This document shows, one piece after another, positions 54,931-64,000 of a stretch of DNA of 64,000 nucleotides. The notes under the pieces are model-generated. The model had not been told where the DNA came from, searched no databases, and was given only the letters and a program-made list of their open reading frames with translations. The position numbers were made by a program, and so were the translations under genes. The stretch lies in NCBI GenBank assembly GCA_001557505.1, contig LSAX01000011.1, positions 1,984,001 to 2,048,000 on the forward strand, written 5' to 3'. This stretch comes from Reticulascus tulasneorum. Lineage: Eukaryota; Ascomycota; Sordariomycetes; Glomerellales; Reticulascaceae. Every line of letters begins with the position of its first letter. Positions within the stretch are counted from its first letter, which is position 1.

Positions 54931-55861
54931 GTGAGGTTATGTGACCTAAGTTGTCTCCGCTGGAGCCGATGGGAAGGGGATTTTCAAGGAGCAGACAAGT
55001 TAGTGCTCTCGCTCATGGCCCTTCAAATCCGGATTTCTGCTAGTATGTTTACGGAGCGATTCTGGTTGGAAAGGTTAGGATACGGAATCACGAATGTGTC
55101 AAGTCTTCATATGGTCAACAAGGTCGTAGTAAACATTGTTATTCCTAAACCATTGTGCATAGCAGTGTGAGATGTTTGTCCGAGAATTTGATATTTATGC
55201 TGTTCTCGCTTCAACCCATGATGGCAACACACATTGTCTCTTCGAACGTAAAGTCTTTAACGAAGTAAGAGGCAAGATTACATTTCGTATCCAAGAAAGT
55301 GAATTCAAGCCGATAAACTTAGGTAAAGGCTCTTCCGTTGCTCCTCCTGTTTGCAAACGCAAAGTCCGTAGTCGTATACTGCTGCTCCTCGATTATGGAG
55401 CTTGACGTTTCAGAAGTCTAATGGTGGAAATTTTAAGTATTTGCCACCTTCTCTTTTTGGGTAGAGCTCGGCAAGCGGAAGAAGCGGTACACGCTGCGAG
55501 ATGCATCTGTAATCTTATCGTTCCCGCCGCACGGAAGATCATTCCGTTAGCATCCAGCGGCAAATGCAACTGCATCGAAATCTCTCAGATACACATATGA
55601 TCCCAAAAGAGGCACCGCACTGCGTAAGCTTACTGCTCTTCCCTGTCATCGCAGCCAAGTAAAGATCATCACATCACTCCCGTCGACTTCTGCCAGTTCC
55701 CTCGAAAAAGTACACGTAAGATCTTCCTTGCGGCTAAGAAATTTATGTCTCATTACTTCTTGGTGCACGATTGTTACTTACTACATTCCCCCTAGGTCAT
55801 GTTGGCAAGAAAGTGAGGATTCTACGGGCTTTTCATACTCGCCAGGAAAACTTGAGTGAGA
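54931..55861. other. intergenic between peptide gene and second UstYa gene
   Basis: Open frames of 60-79 codons here have no family motif. Part of 54950-55000 may be a third exon of the peptide gene. Promoter of UstYa-family gene B is expected at the right end. Confidence 0.4.
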
Positions 55862-56919
55862 ATGTCATGCGAACTTGACATCACAAGTCGTTCGACTTCG
55901 ATAGATATTGACAACAGCGACGAGAGCCTCCTAAGAAACGAAAACCTACCAAACCCGGAAAATAAAAACAGACGCCGGCAGAGGACAAATCCATGTCATC
56001 GGACGCTAGTACCTGCCATTATTCTGCTGGTCTGCACCAATGCGATTAGCTTGACCTTCTTGTTTCGACGATCACACTGCCCTATAGTTGGTCCGATTTA
56101 CCCTAGTATGTTCTGCCATCTCCTCGCTCTCATGTGGTCCGAGTTGGCGCTCACCCATGCCGGCATAGAACTTCAGGATGTGGATTCTACTTATCATTGG
56201 GATCGATTTAACGCAACTTTATTCAGTCAAAGTGAATACGTTGACTCTCCATCGCCTCAAGTTGATGTAGCTTGGACTGAACTAGGGATTGAAAGTGAGT
56301 ATTAATGCTCCGAATACCCGCATTCAAGTATCTTACCAACAAGGTAGATGACCAGCTTCTAATTTCGGCGAAGTATGGTAGAGACGCAGACATCTCTCCG
56401 GATCATGTCACCGTGGAGCTAGAAGCTGGGAAAGTAGACTTCGTGGTAGCAGTCGAAGCATTTCATCAGCTTCATTGTCTTGTGAGTGACCCTGAAACTC
56501 AAACGAGAGTGACTAGGTCTGCCAAACTCACTTTGACCAGAACCTCCTTCGCAAGTCTTTGTATTATAATGTGGAGTACTACCGCCATTTGAAACAGAAG
56601 GAATGGACAAACTCTGAGTTTATCCTCCAGAAACATATCAGTAGGTTTTCCTTGGTCGATCCTGTCCTGCTACGAACGTCTTATATTCTTGGCAGATCAT
56701 TGCTTGGACATGCTCCGAGAAAGACTTACTTGCACGGCAGACGCTGGGCTACTGCCATATTATTGGATTGAGAACGGTACGGTACCCGACTTCCAACGAG
56801 ACCACCACTGTCGGGGTTTCGAATCGCTTCGCGAGTGGTCCCAGAGGGCGAGAAGACTTCCGGAAGACATCGAACCTGTACCGCCGCCGGGTGCCAAAAT
56901 CTTAGAGCACATCCCTTAA
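55862..56919 (+). CDS. UstYa-family (DUF3328) oxidase B
   Basis: Five exons: 55862-56105, 56169-56294, 56348-56481, 56541-56640 and 56696-56919. Each pair keeps frame (cumulative lengths 244, 370, 504, 604, 828), giving 275 residues. ATG at 55862 (MSCELDITSRSTSID). One membrane helix (LVPAIILLVCTNAISLTFLF) follows a basic cytoplasmic tail. The luminal domain has SEYVDSPSPQVDVAWTELG, then VEAFHQLHCLNLLRKSLYYN with the first motif HQLHC, and KHINHCLDMLRERLTC with the second motif HINHC made across intron 4. The tail is DHHCRGFESLREWSQRARR. The full family pattern is present, so it should be active. Same strand as the small peptide gene. Confidence 0.88.
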
Positions 56920-57232
56920 TTTCTGCGTATGCCACAAAGAGCATTAAAACGAAAAGCTTTGTCACTAACTAGTCTAATATTGAGAATTTTCATTCCGTAT
57001 CATTAATACGCTAACACGCGTACTTCTATTTCTCGTTGCCGTTATGCTAGTCTAGGACAACTTGGTTGACATCTGCCATCTTACACTGCTATATCACAGG
57101 CTGAGTTCCCTTCGCGGCGGGAATATCGAACATCTCTTCCACTTTCTTCTACGTAACAAAGGCTTCCTTCAACTTTCAGCTTGCCTAAAAGAAGTGCCTA
57201 AGTGTTGATATCGCAAGCATTATTAGAGAGTT
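56920..57232. other. convergent 3' spacer
   Basis: Nothing recognised. Confidence 0.45.
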
Positions 57233-59129
57233 CTATCTAGGTATAGGGGTGGCCAACTCCGCTACAGTACGTGGAGACGCCATTTCACTAACTGCTAGAG
57301 GCTCGCTCTGCAGGTATGCATTCTTCCAATTCGTATGATTCTCGCTCGGTCGTCTGCCCGATCTGGACGGCGTCGGCGACGAGGTATCCGGCAACTCGTA
57401 ACTCTCCCCATAACAATGGCCCTGCTTCTCGAGCCTAGACACCCCAGAGAAAGGTGATCCATAAGGCGGACTCTCTTCCATCAACGCCTCCCCTCGGGGA
57501 CCCGAATTCTGCCAATGCTCTCCGTGCAGTTCCGACGGACGACGAGAGTATACTCCAAATCGAGATGTCGACGACTTCGAGGCTGGTCGGGACGGAACGT
57601 CCAGCGCATGACTCCTGGCGATGGTGCCAGAGGCTTCGTCGGACCGATCAAAGGCGCGACGCCTCCAATATCTCATAAACAGCCAAGCACCGATTGCTAC
57701 GATGATCATACAGCCCACAATCGGCAAGGCAATCTTCAGTGCCAGACTGGAGTCGCCATTTGCGTCACCGTTCTCGCTAGGCGCACTTGTCGTGCCGTTA
57801 CACGATGTTGTGATCTGATCTGGCAGCGTTCCATTCGCAACTTGGGGACTGAGCCAAAATTTACCAGTGTCATAGTCGACATGTAGGTAATTTTGTGACA
57901 GGAACACGCCGCCAAGGATAGGAATGTTGGACCCAAGATCACTTTGCCCCGACGCGACTGACGTTTGGATGCGACTGCTGTTGACCACCGCGTATTTTCC
58001 TTGGGCGTCGGTACCACGCTCATGAGAGACGAGCTCGTAATGTGGTATCACGCTGGTGTATCCATTTGACAAGCGTATGGTTAATGTTCCTATCAGTGGC
58101 TCGCGGTCGGCAGGGAAAGACTGGTCTCTATAGGCCGAACCATCCGAGTCGATGTGTTTACCAAGTTCCTGGAACTTTGCGAACATGGAGGCGGTGAGAG
58201 AGAAGGAGTTTTGGATCGTGTCTATACACGCCGACACCTTGGAGTCTGGGTCCTCGAAGAGAGAATGGTCGCCATTGACGTTGCTGAGAATGACATCCGA
58301 CAAGAGAACCTGCAAGGGGCAGTTAACGGAGGCGGCCGCCCCCCACATCGGGAACTCTGCTCTCTCTTCGTTGTTGAAGCGCGCCTCGTTGACGCCACCA
58401 AAGATGACTTGGCCATCGCGAGGATGTAGTTCCGAGCGAGAGCCAAAGTCCATGCTGAACTTCGAGCTTGGTGCCAGACGGTTATCGACGAACCTCTGCA
58501 GCGTTGAGGACTTCGGCCCAAGCGCCAAGGCACTCAAGTTCAACGAGTCATGATCAGCCCAGACCTCAAAAGGGTAATCGGTCACCACTGCTGGGCCATC
58601 TGTAAAGTTTGCAACATCGTATCCTTGAACCACGGTGGCAGACCCATCATTTGGCTGGGCATCAACAACACTATATAATAGATTAGCAAGATATGGTGAG
58701 TCTCGAGGGATGTCCAAGGGTGAGGCCTTACGTGACATTCCAACTCTCGAGATCAAATGCTTGCATAAAGGTGCCTTCTGTTGTGCTATAGACACTTCCG
58801 GAGGCTCCCTGGCAGGCTATCAGACCGAACGTGCTGTTAGACGGGCAATCCAGGATATTCCTGACGCGGGTATTGTTTGTAATCGTTGACATGCGAACGC
58901 CTTGAATCTGACCGCCCAGAACAAGGGCAATGCCTCTGTTGGCTCCGATGCCACTAGGGAAAGTAACGTTCTGTGGGCCTTGTCAGCCTGAGATCTCAAC
59001 CAGGTAGCCAACAGAAATACTCACTCTGATGGGCAACACTAAGGGCTTGATAGAGCAATCATCTGCTTGAACAACCTGCGACAAGACGCCGGCTAAAGCC
59101 ACGCATCTAAAGAGCGTTATGATTGCCAT
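57233..59129 (-). CDS. membrane-anchored aspartic-protease-like protein lacking catalytic motifs
   Basis: Three exons: 59025-59129, 58732-58970 and 57233-58670, in phase, 593 residues. ATG at 59129 opens a signal peptide (MAIITLFRCVALAGVLS ending VVQA). The luminal part follows the pepsin fold: NVTFPSGIGANRGIALVLGG, FDLESWNVT, DGQVIFGGVNEARFN, and near the end NIPILGGVFLSQNYLHVDYD with TGKFWLS. Where A1 peptidases have DTG/DSG, this protein reads GGQIQG at the first site and ACIDTIQNSFSL at the second; neither catalytic motif is seen. One helix follows (LALKIALPIVGCMIIVAIGA), then a cytoplasmic Ser/Pro-rich tail of about 130 residues. It is probably a non-catalytic surface protein or sensor; fungi have many such yapsin-like relatives. 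Confidence 0.8.
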
Positions 59130-60559
59130 GATCAATCTCACTGCCTAAGAGGTAAAGTGCTGTCTTCGGAGCATTCCTGAAAGCAAGAAAGCAGTGAACG
59201 AGACGCCGGTCAAGACAATGCTTACCTTTTGAATGGGAACCATATCAACGCTGCCAGCCCTAGTCGCCATGACCCCATGTTCCAGAACATTTATCACTTG
59301 CCCGAGGCGGCCATGCAGGGTGCAGATATTCCTGTGAGCTAATCTAACACCGTCCTGCAAAGCCACACAGCCTTGTTAATAAGGGCATGTGAAAGGGCTT
59401 ATGTCGGTCCATTCTCGAAACCCTATACCGAGACCCGCAGCAGCGGCACGCCTGGCAGGGCGGAGCTGGGGTAGACGCAGCTGGACCTTTACGATGTAAC
59501 CACTGGCTTTAGAGTTGATAGGTGCGCAAAAAATCCCGGAGGGCTGGCCATCCCGTCTTTTTCGGGGTCTTCCATACTTTCGGTCTCTAGTGCGGGTCCC
59601 CGAACCTTTAGTACTATGCACGGCTAGTGGAGTAAGATTTCAGCCCAAGCATTAGAAGCTCGGCCATATCTTAAGATTCCAGGTCCCGTGCAGTTTACCC
59701 TTGAAACCATACGGCCAGTAACGAGCTGCCAGCAGGTTGGGTGAGTGATAGTAAACTGGCTGTCTTGGCCATCCCGGCCAGACGATGAGACTGGTCCGAT
59801 CAAAAGTTCCCAGCCACCCTGCCCCGTATCAGCCCACAACAGCCCTCGACCAGCATCCACGCAGCACAACAGCTCAAATACTATGAGAGTTTGATGAGTT
59901 ATCATGTGTGGCTAGGTATGTAGCTTATCATAGCTATTGATATCAAGATATGTTCGAAATGTAGCGATAAAACTAAGCCTACCTTTCCAGGTAGAAGTAG
60001 AATACTAATTAGCACACTACGATCTTGACATTGCCTACGAATAAAGAAGCGCAGCGAAGCCATCCTTGTACAGGTGCCTTAGGTAATTTACCCACAGGAA
60101 CGGGGTTTGAAGGTGACAGCACATCCACTACAACGTAGTATGTGGGTGTGTGGGTTAGCTCTCGTTGTGCGGCGGCTAATGGAGCCCCAGAGACCCCAAG
60201 CGTGGGCCGTCAAAATAAGGAGCGTCCTGTTTGGCAGGGCATAGCAAAAAAGGGGCGCGAAAAAAAGGTTTGGGCTTACGGAAGTTGCCAGGTCGTGCTT
60301 GAGTTTTGGCCCCTGTATCGGCATGCACAGATGTGCGAATACCTCCCCGACATAAATGAGCGAAGGAGCGCTTCGGGATACAACCGGGGACTCGACCCGG
60401 CGACACCACGGCGACTCCGTTATTTTGTGCCAGCTGAACTTATGAGACCCACGCGCCTACGTTTCGATTGGCCATGGTTATTGAGAACTTGTCCCTTGTG
60501 CTCGGGCTCTCCCGTCGCGGTCGCTGAGTAATTTTCAGTTGAAAACGAGATACGGACTA
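59130..60559. other. intergenic, gene-poor
   Basis: Short overlapping frames only. A tRNA-Met-like but degenerate sequence lies on the minus strand near 60370-60480. Confidence 0.4.
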
Positions 60560-60753
60560 CAGTCAACCCCCTTCATAACGACCATCTTTGGCAGGGGGGT
60601 TAGATCATTATGGAGGAGATATTGTGTCAGTCAACAGAAAAGCTAATAATATCCCTATGAAGGATTTGTTTTCAAAGTCCACCTTAAAGGGCTGAAAGTA
60701 TCGTTACGAAGGTTACATAGTTATATCGTGATCGTTATGAAGGGGGTTGAATG
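60560..60753. mobile_element. 194-bp MITE of Tc1-mariner/pogo (Fot1) type
   Basis: Terminal inverted repeats of 22 bp. The left end begins CAGTCAACCCCCTTCATAAC at 60560; the right end finishes with the complement, ending GGGGGTTGAATG at 60753. The arms match except one base near the tip. TA dinucleotides flank both ends (60558-60559 and 60754-60755), as expected for a TA target-site duplication. Inside are diverged subterminal copies of the same word (TCGTTACGAAGGTTA, TCATTATGGAGGAG). No coding capacity. It probably moves with a transposase encoded elsewhere. Confidence 0.85.
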
Positions 60754-62160
60754 TATTATCATTTCCAAACTTTAGCGGCGGTTTCCGTGTTTCGCTACGC
60801 TACTCAAGGTTAGGTCAACTAATGATCAATCCCCCCCCCCCCCCCCCCCCGAGTGCCGAACTCTCAGCTTGGCCTGCCGAAAGGGGATTTAGCTTCTCCA
60901 GATTTAAAAGAGGAGCCAGTGCCATCCGCTTTCCTAGCCGAAACCGCTGGCGTTTGCTTGAGGCATCAACCACATCGTTGCTTTGCAGCCATTCACATTC
61001 CGCTTTTGGGAGACCATGTTATCGTATGGCGTGCTTGAGCCCTGCCACACCGGCCTTTGTGCACACACTGGGCCATTCTCCGGGCCGTGCTAGTTGTACG
61101 TAATCATGGGCTGTGTGCTGGAGCCTATTAGTGCTGACACATGCATGGAGCCAATCACGCATATTACGATTATATTAGAATTGCAGCTTTCAGCTAACAA
61201 GACGACTCTCCCGACTAGGGTTCTTACACAAGATGGAGCTGCAGGATTTAGAAGAATACGAGAAAGCTACTCAGAGGGCGAAGTGTTTGAGGGTAAAACA
61301 TTTATGGCGACTCGAGACGAAGATGGAGTCTGGTGAGTTGATCACAACGAAAGTAATTAGGCAATTCCCACGTTTCATTTGGTAGAAAGATGAATACTAG
61401 GAAGTAAGATGATCTGGGGTTGTTACTGTTGTCCGCCCCTTTCACTTGATGTGCTGGTGTTGGCGAGGCAAACGTACGTGGGCGCTGTGGCTTGCGAAGT
61501 GAGGGTTATGCAAACAACTCTTGGATGGCAGCTCTCTAGATGCACTCTGTAGATGCGGCCTCCAATGAATAGCGCCGGGCATATTTCAAGGACGATGGAA
61601 ATCACTGCAACTTTGAAGACAACCAAGTCGCTGTCTCCATTTTCTACGTGTCGGCATGTCCGATGTAACAGTTCCGAATGGAGTTGGCGTGGACGATGCA
61701 ATTGCTTGTTATGCACACACCCTCAAAGTTTTCACATATCATCAGCCCTTTTCTATTGTTTGTAAAGACCCATCATGACTACCAGAGCAAATCAACGTTT
61801 GAAACATGGCGTTCTCTACGTTGGATTTTGCAAGAAGCGACACATTATGGCAACCAAAAGGGTCAATCCGTGGTGAATGTGGATCTTGAACTATCCTCGC
61901 GCCATTAAATATAATCTTTGTGTGAGACATCATTGATGTACCATGAACTTCACAGTCATCGTCGTAAAGCCGCTGCCTTGATCCAAGGCAATCTCATTGT
62001 TGCCGTTACTATCGTCTGTGATTTGGATAAGACAACACGCACCTAGTATCAGTACGTTACCTGATCTTGCCTTACCTAAGCAGCTTCACAACGACGGCAG
62101 GGAGGAGACTGTGGTACAATAGGGTGGTGTTGCAGATCTAATGCCCGTCTGGTAACTCCT
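60754..62160. other. intergenic, gene-poor
   Basis: Contains a run of 20 C at 60831-60850. A 51-codon frame near 61233 (MELQDLEEYEKATQRAK) looks charged and helical but is too short to support. A 98-codon minus frame at 61423-61716 has one hydrophobic stretch and no other support. Confidence 0.4.
60831..60850. repeat. poly-C tract of 20 bases
   Basis: Uninterrupted run of C, 78 bp beyond the MITE. Prone to slippage. Confidence 0.9.
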
Positions 62161-64000
62161 TTAGCCTGACAGTGACAACTTGGAGAAGTCTATGACCTCG
62201 AAGTCTGTCTTTTTGAGATGTTCACCTCCTAGAACTTTCCCCCAATGCGTTTTCTCGATTCCTTCACAGTTGCGTCGGATCTTTGTGAAGAGCACTTTCA
62301 AGAACATTATAGGGCTGCTGCCGGAGCCCCTCGTTGCTCCATTTCCTTTCGACACAATGAATCCATCGGCTTGTACCTCAATGCCAGCCTCAGGCTCCTG
62401 CCAGGCCAGGTTCAAAAAGTCACAGACTCCTTTGTACTCTTCCAAAGATTCAAAGTACAACTGGCCAGAGAACAAGTTCAACTGTGCCGGAAGACCACGC
62501 GGTAACTGCCACTGGTGAGGTAATGCTGGCATGGTGAATAGTTTGAGGTGGTCTAAAGGTTGGAAAGCTAGACTGGATCGTGGCGCATAAAGGTGGAGGT
62601 GGACAGCGGAGGAGTTTTTGATGGTCGGTATAAGGTCTTGTGCCTCAAATGGGCTGATGATAACCATATGCTTGACTTTATGCTTGGGGGCGGTGCTGGT
62701 TAGTATCCACTGTACTGGCCGTTGGAAGGCATCGGAGCAGGACTTCTGGTCGGATGTCTTCACGGTACGGGCGAAATCCAAAGTTACAAGTATCGAAGAA
62801 GCAATTTGCTTCGTGTCAAAATCAAGAGCTGCGCTGGTATCCTTGAGGGCCTGAAATGCTGGCATGAAGGCGCAAGAACCTTGGCGAATAGTCCCTGACT
62901 GAACAAAGGTGCTGACATCGGGGTGCAGCAGATGATTCTCGGGTTCCACAGGTGGTGGTCGCTCAACTTGACGTTCCTGTTCGATTTCAGGGGATAACTC
63001 ACGTTCCTGCTCCTCCTGGAGCGTGGCAGACATGGAATAGAGGCTGTCAAAATCGATACAGCGCTTTAAGATCTCGTCGCGCTGAGGACTAGTAGGCAGT
63101 CCTGGAAACAATTCAGCTGGTCTTCCAGTTTCGTGAGGCCTGTAGCGTGTTTCCAGACTTTGAGCTTCATCCTCCAAAAACCGTTCTGCCAGATTATTCG
63201 TCAATTTTAGGCAGTCCTCGCCCCGGGCATCTTGCCAAATCTGTTTTTGCCGCTCAAACCTAGCTCCTTGAGCAGCCCACAGCGGCATGCTCCTTCGAAG
63301 ATCTGTATAAGTTTCGTGGATGGACCAAATCAAGACGTCTGATACGCTTATGCAATAACTGTCTTGAATATCGGTAGCAGCCAGAATCTTTGACTGAATC
63401 TCTTCTGGGATGCAAAAGACAACCGATTGCCCCTTACCTAACTTCCTCATCCTCATGCACGCTACTAAAAGGTCAGTTCAAAATATAAAGCCAAGTAATA
63501 ATCTTCAGAGGACCTGCCTTGAACAATCCGATCCTTTGTGAGGTTCGCTCCAAGCGTGACCGCGGCGCGGTAATTCTCCGGTAACTTCAGATCCGTACCT
63601 CGTGTATGCGCTTCGTCTAGAAATACAAGACATAAATCAAGCTGCTTCGCAAAAGGCGACGTCTGCAAAGATTCGATGTTACCCTTTCTGTCTATGACCT
63701 GTAGCTCGTCGTTGTCATCAAAGAATACAGCAGCTTGTTTGTTTCGTTGGCCAGCGCTTAGATGAAGCCAAGTCTGAGCGACTTCGATATTGCTCAGTTC
63801 CAGGATTTGCGATCCGACGTCAAGAATAACTTGAATAGGCAGATTCATTCTGGTAATTGTCCTTAAAAGATGGCTGGCATCAGAAACCTCTCCACTTGGT
63901 CCCGTTGGAATGAGACGGACAGAATTCTCCGGTTGCAGCAGATGCCGGAGTACTAGTGCATTCGTATGCCTCTGCATGTCTAGGTCCTGATACTTGACAG
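62161..64000 (-). CDS. C-terminal part of a giant DUF3638/DUF3645 protein, 5' end outside window
   Basis: The two visible exons, 63518-64000 and 62161-63461, encode the last about 590 residues of the very large fungal DUF6606/DUF3638/DUF3645 protein (about 3000 residues in full). Reading frame continues through the right edge (VKYQDLDMQRHTNALVLRHL). Landmarks are QLDLCLVFLDEAHTRGTDLK, LPENYRAAVTLGANLTKDRI and ACMRMRKLGKGQSVVFCIPE, which match the conserved block with a DEAH-like motif; SDVLIWSIHETYTDLRR follows. The intron between them is 56 nt and must use a GC donor (CAAG/GCAGGT) to give QACMRMRK; no GT donor keeps the frame. The function of the family is not established; relation to ubiquitin signalling is sometimes proposed. 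Confidence 0.85.

Noticed and set aside
60370..60480. tRNA-Met-like sequence on the minus strand (CTCATAA loop, CCGGG...CCCGG stem)
   Set aside because: The T-loop is TCGAGTC instead of the required TTCGANT, the D-loop lacks GG, and no acceptor stem pairs with the 3' GTATCCC. At best a degenerate copy.
61423..61716. 98-codon minus frame with one hydrophobic segment
   Set aside because: Single hydrophobic stretch with no family signature; overlaps other frames in a gene-poor region.

Overview
This window is nuclear DNA from a filamentous ascomycete, most likely a Sordariomycete-type Pezizomycotina. The support is gene content (HET-domain protein, PTH11-type rhodopsin-fold receptor, UstYa-family oxidases, Zn2Cys6 regulator, pectate lyase, MetAP2, DUF3638/DUF3645 giant protein) and gene structure: single genes broken by introns of about 50-80 nt with GTRAGT donors, CTRAC-like branch points and YAG acceptors. 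There are no operons, CRISPR arrays or rRNA genes, and I found no convincing intact tRNA gene.

Layout. 1-4.7 kb holds secreted carbohydrate-active-type genes: a pectate lyase cut by the left edge and a sialidase-fold Asp-box protein. 5.5-17.3 kb is sparse: a small two-exon ORF, an 897-residue unfamiliar protein, a large membrane protein, a broken kinase fragment and a PTH11-like receptor. 19.5-24.8 kb is a compact housekeeping block: YFH7-like P-loop kinase, a 131-residue conserved-looking protein, a UPS/PRELI lipid-transfer protein and methionine aminopeptidase 2. 25.3-31.5 kb has a HET protein, a peroxiredoxin-like (AhpC/TSA_2) protein and an orphan C-terminal fragment of methionyl-tRNA synthetase.

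31.6-42.9 kb looks like a catabolic neighbourhood. A four-carbon acid-sugar kinase (OtnK/DUF1537 type) and a DenD-like NAD-dependent dehydrogenase are transcribed divergently from one promoter, followed by a Zn2Cys6 regulator. After an AT-rich relic come a secreted beta-propeller protein and an anion:cation-symporter MFS transporter that share a second divergent promoter. 43.7-46.2 kb carries an LPMO-like secreted protein and a heme-degrading-domain (YBR137W-like) protein. 46.8-52.7 kb has an AAA ATPase with a duplicated linker, a small companion gene and an NWD-type (DUF7708-like) protein, types linked to fungal signalling or self/non-self recognition.

53.1-56.9 kb is the most interesting stretch: two UstYa-family proteins, each with two HxxHC motifs, flank a 69-codon gene for a small secreted tyrosine-containing peptide. 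This is the arrangement expected of a fungal ribosomal-peptide (dikaritin-like) pathway, but with a single putative core instead of Kex2-separated repeats. 57.2-59.1 kb encodes a membrane-anchored aspartic-protease-like protein that lacks the catalytic motifs. 59.1-62.2 kb is gene-poor and contains a 194-bp MITE with TA target duplications. The right edge cuts a giant DUF3638/DUF3645 protein that has a GC-AG intron.
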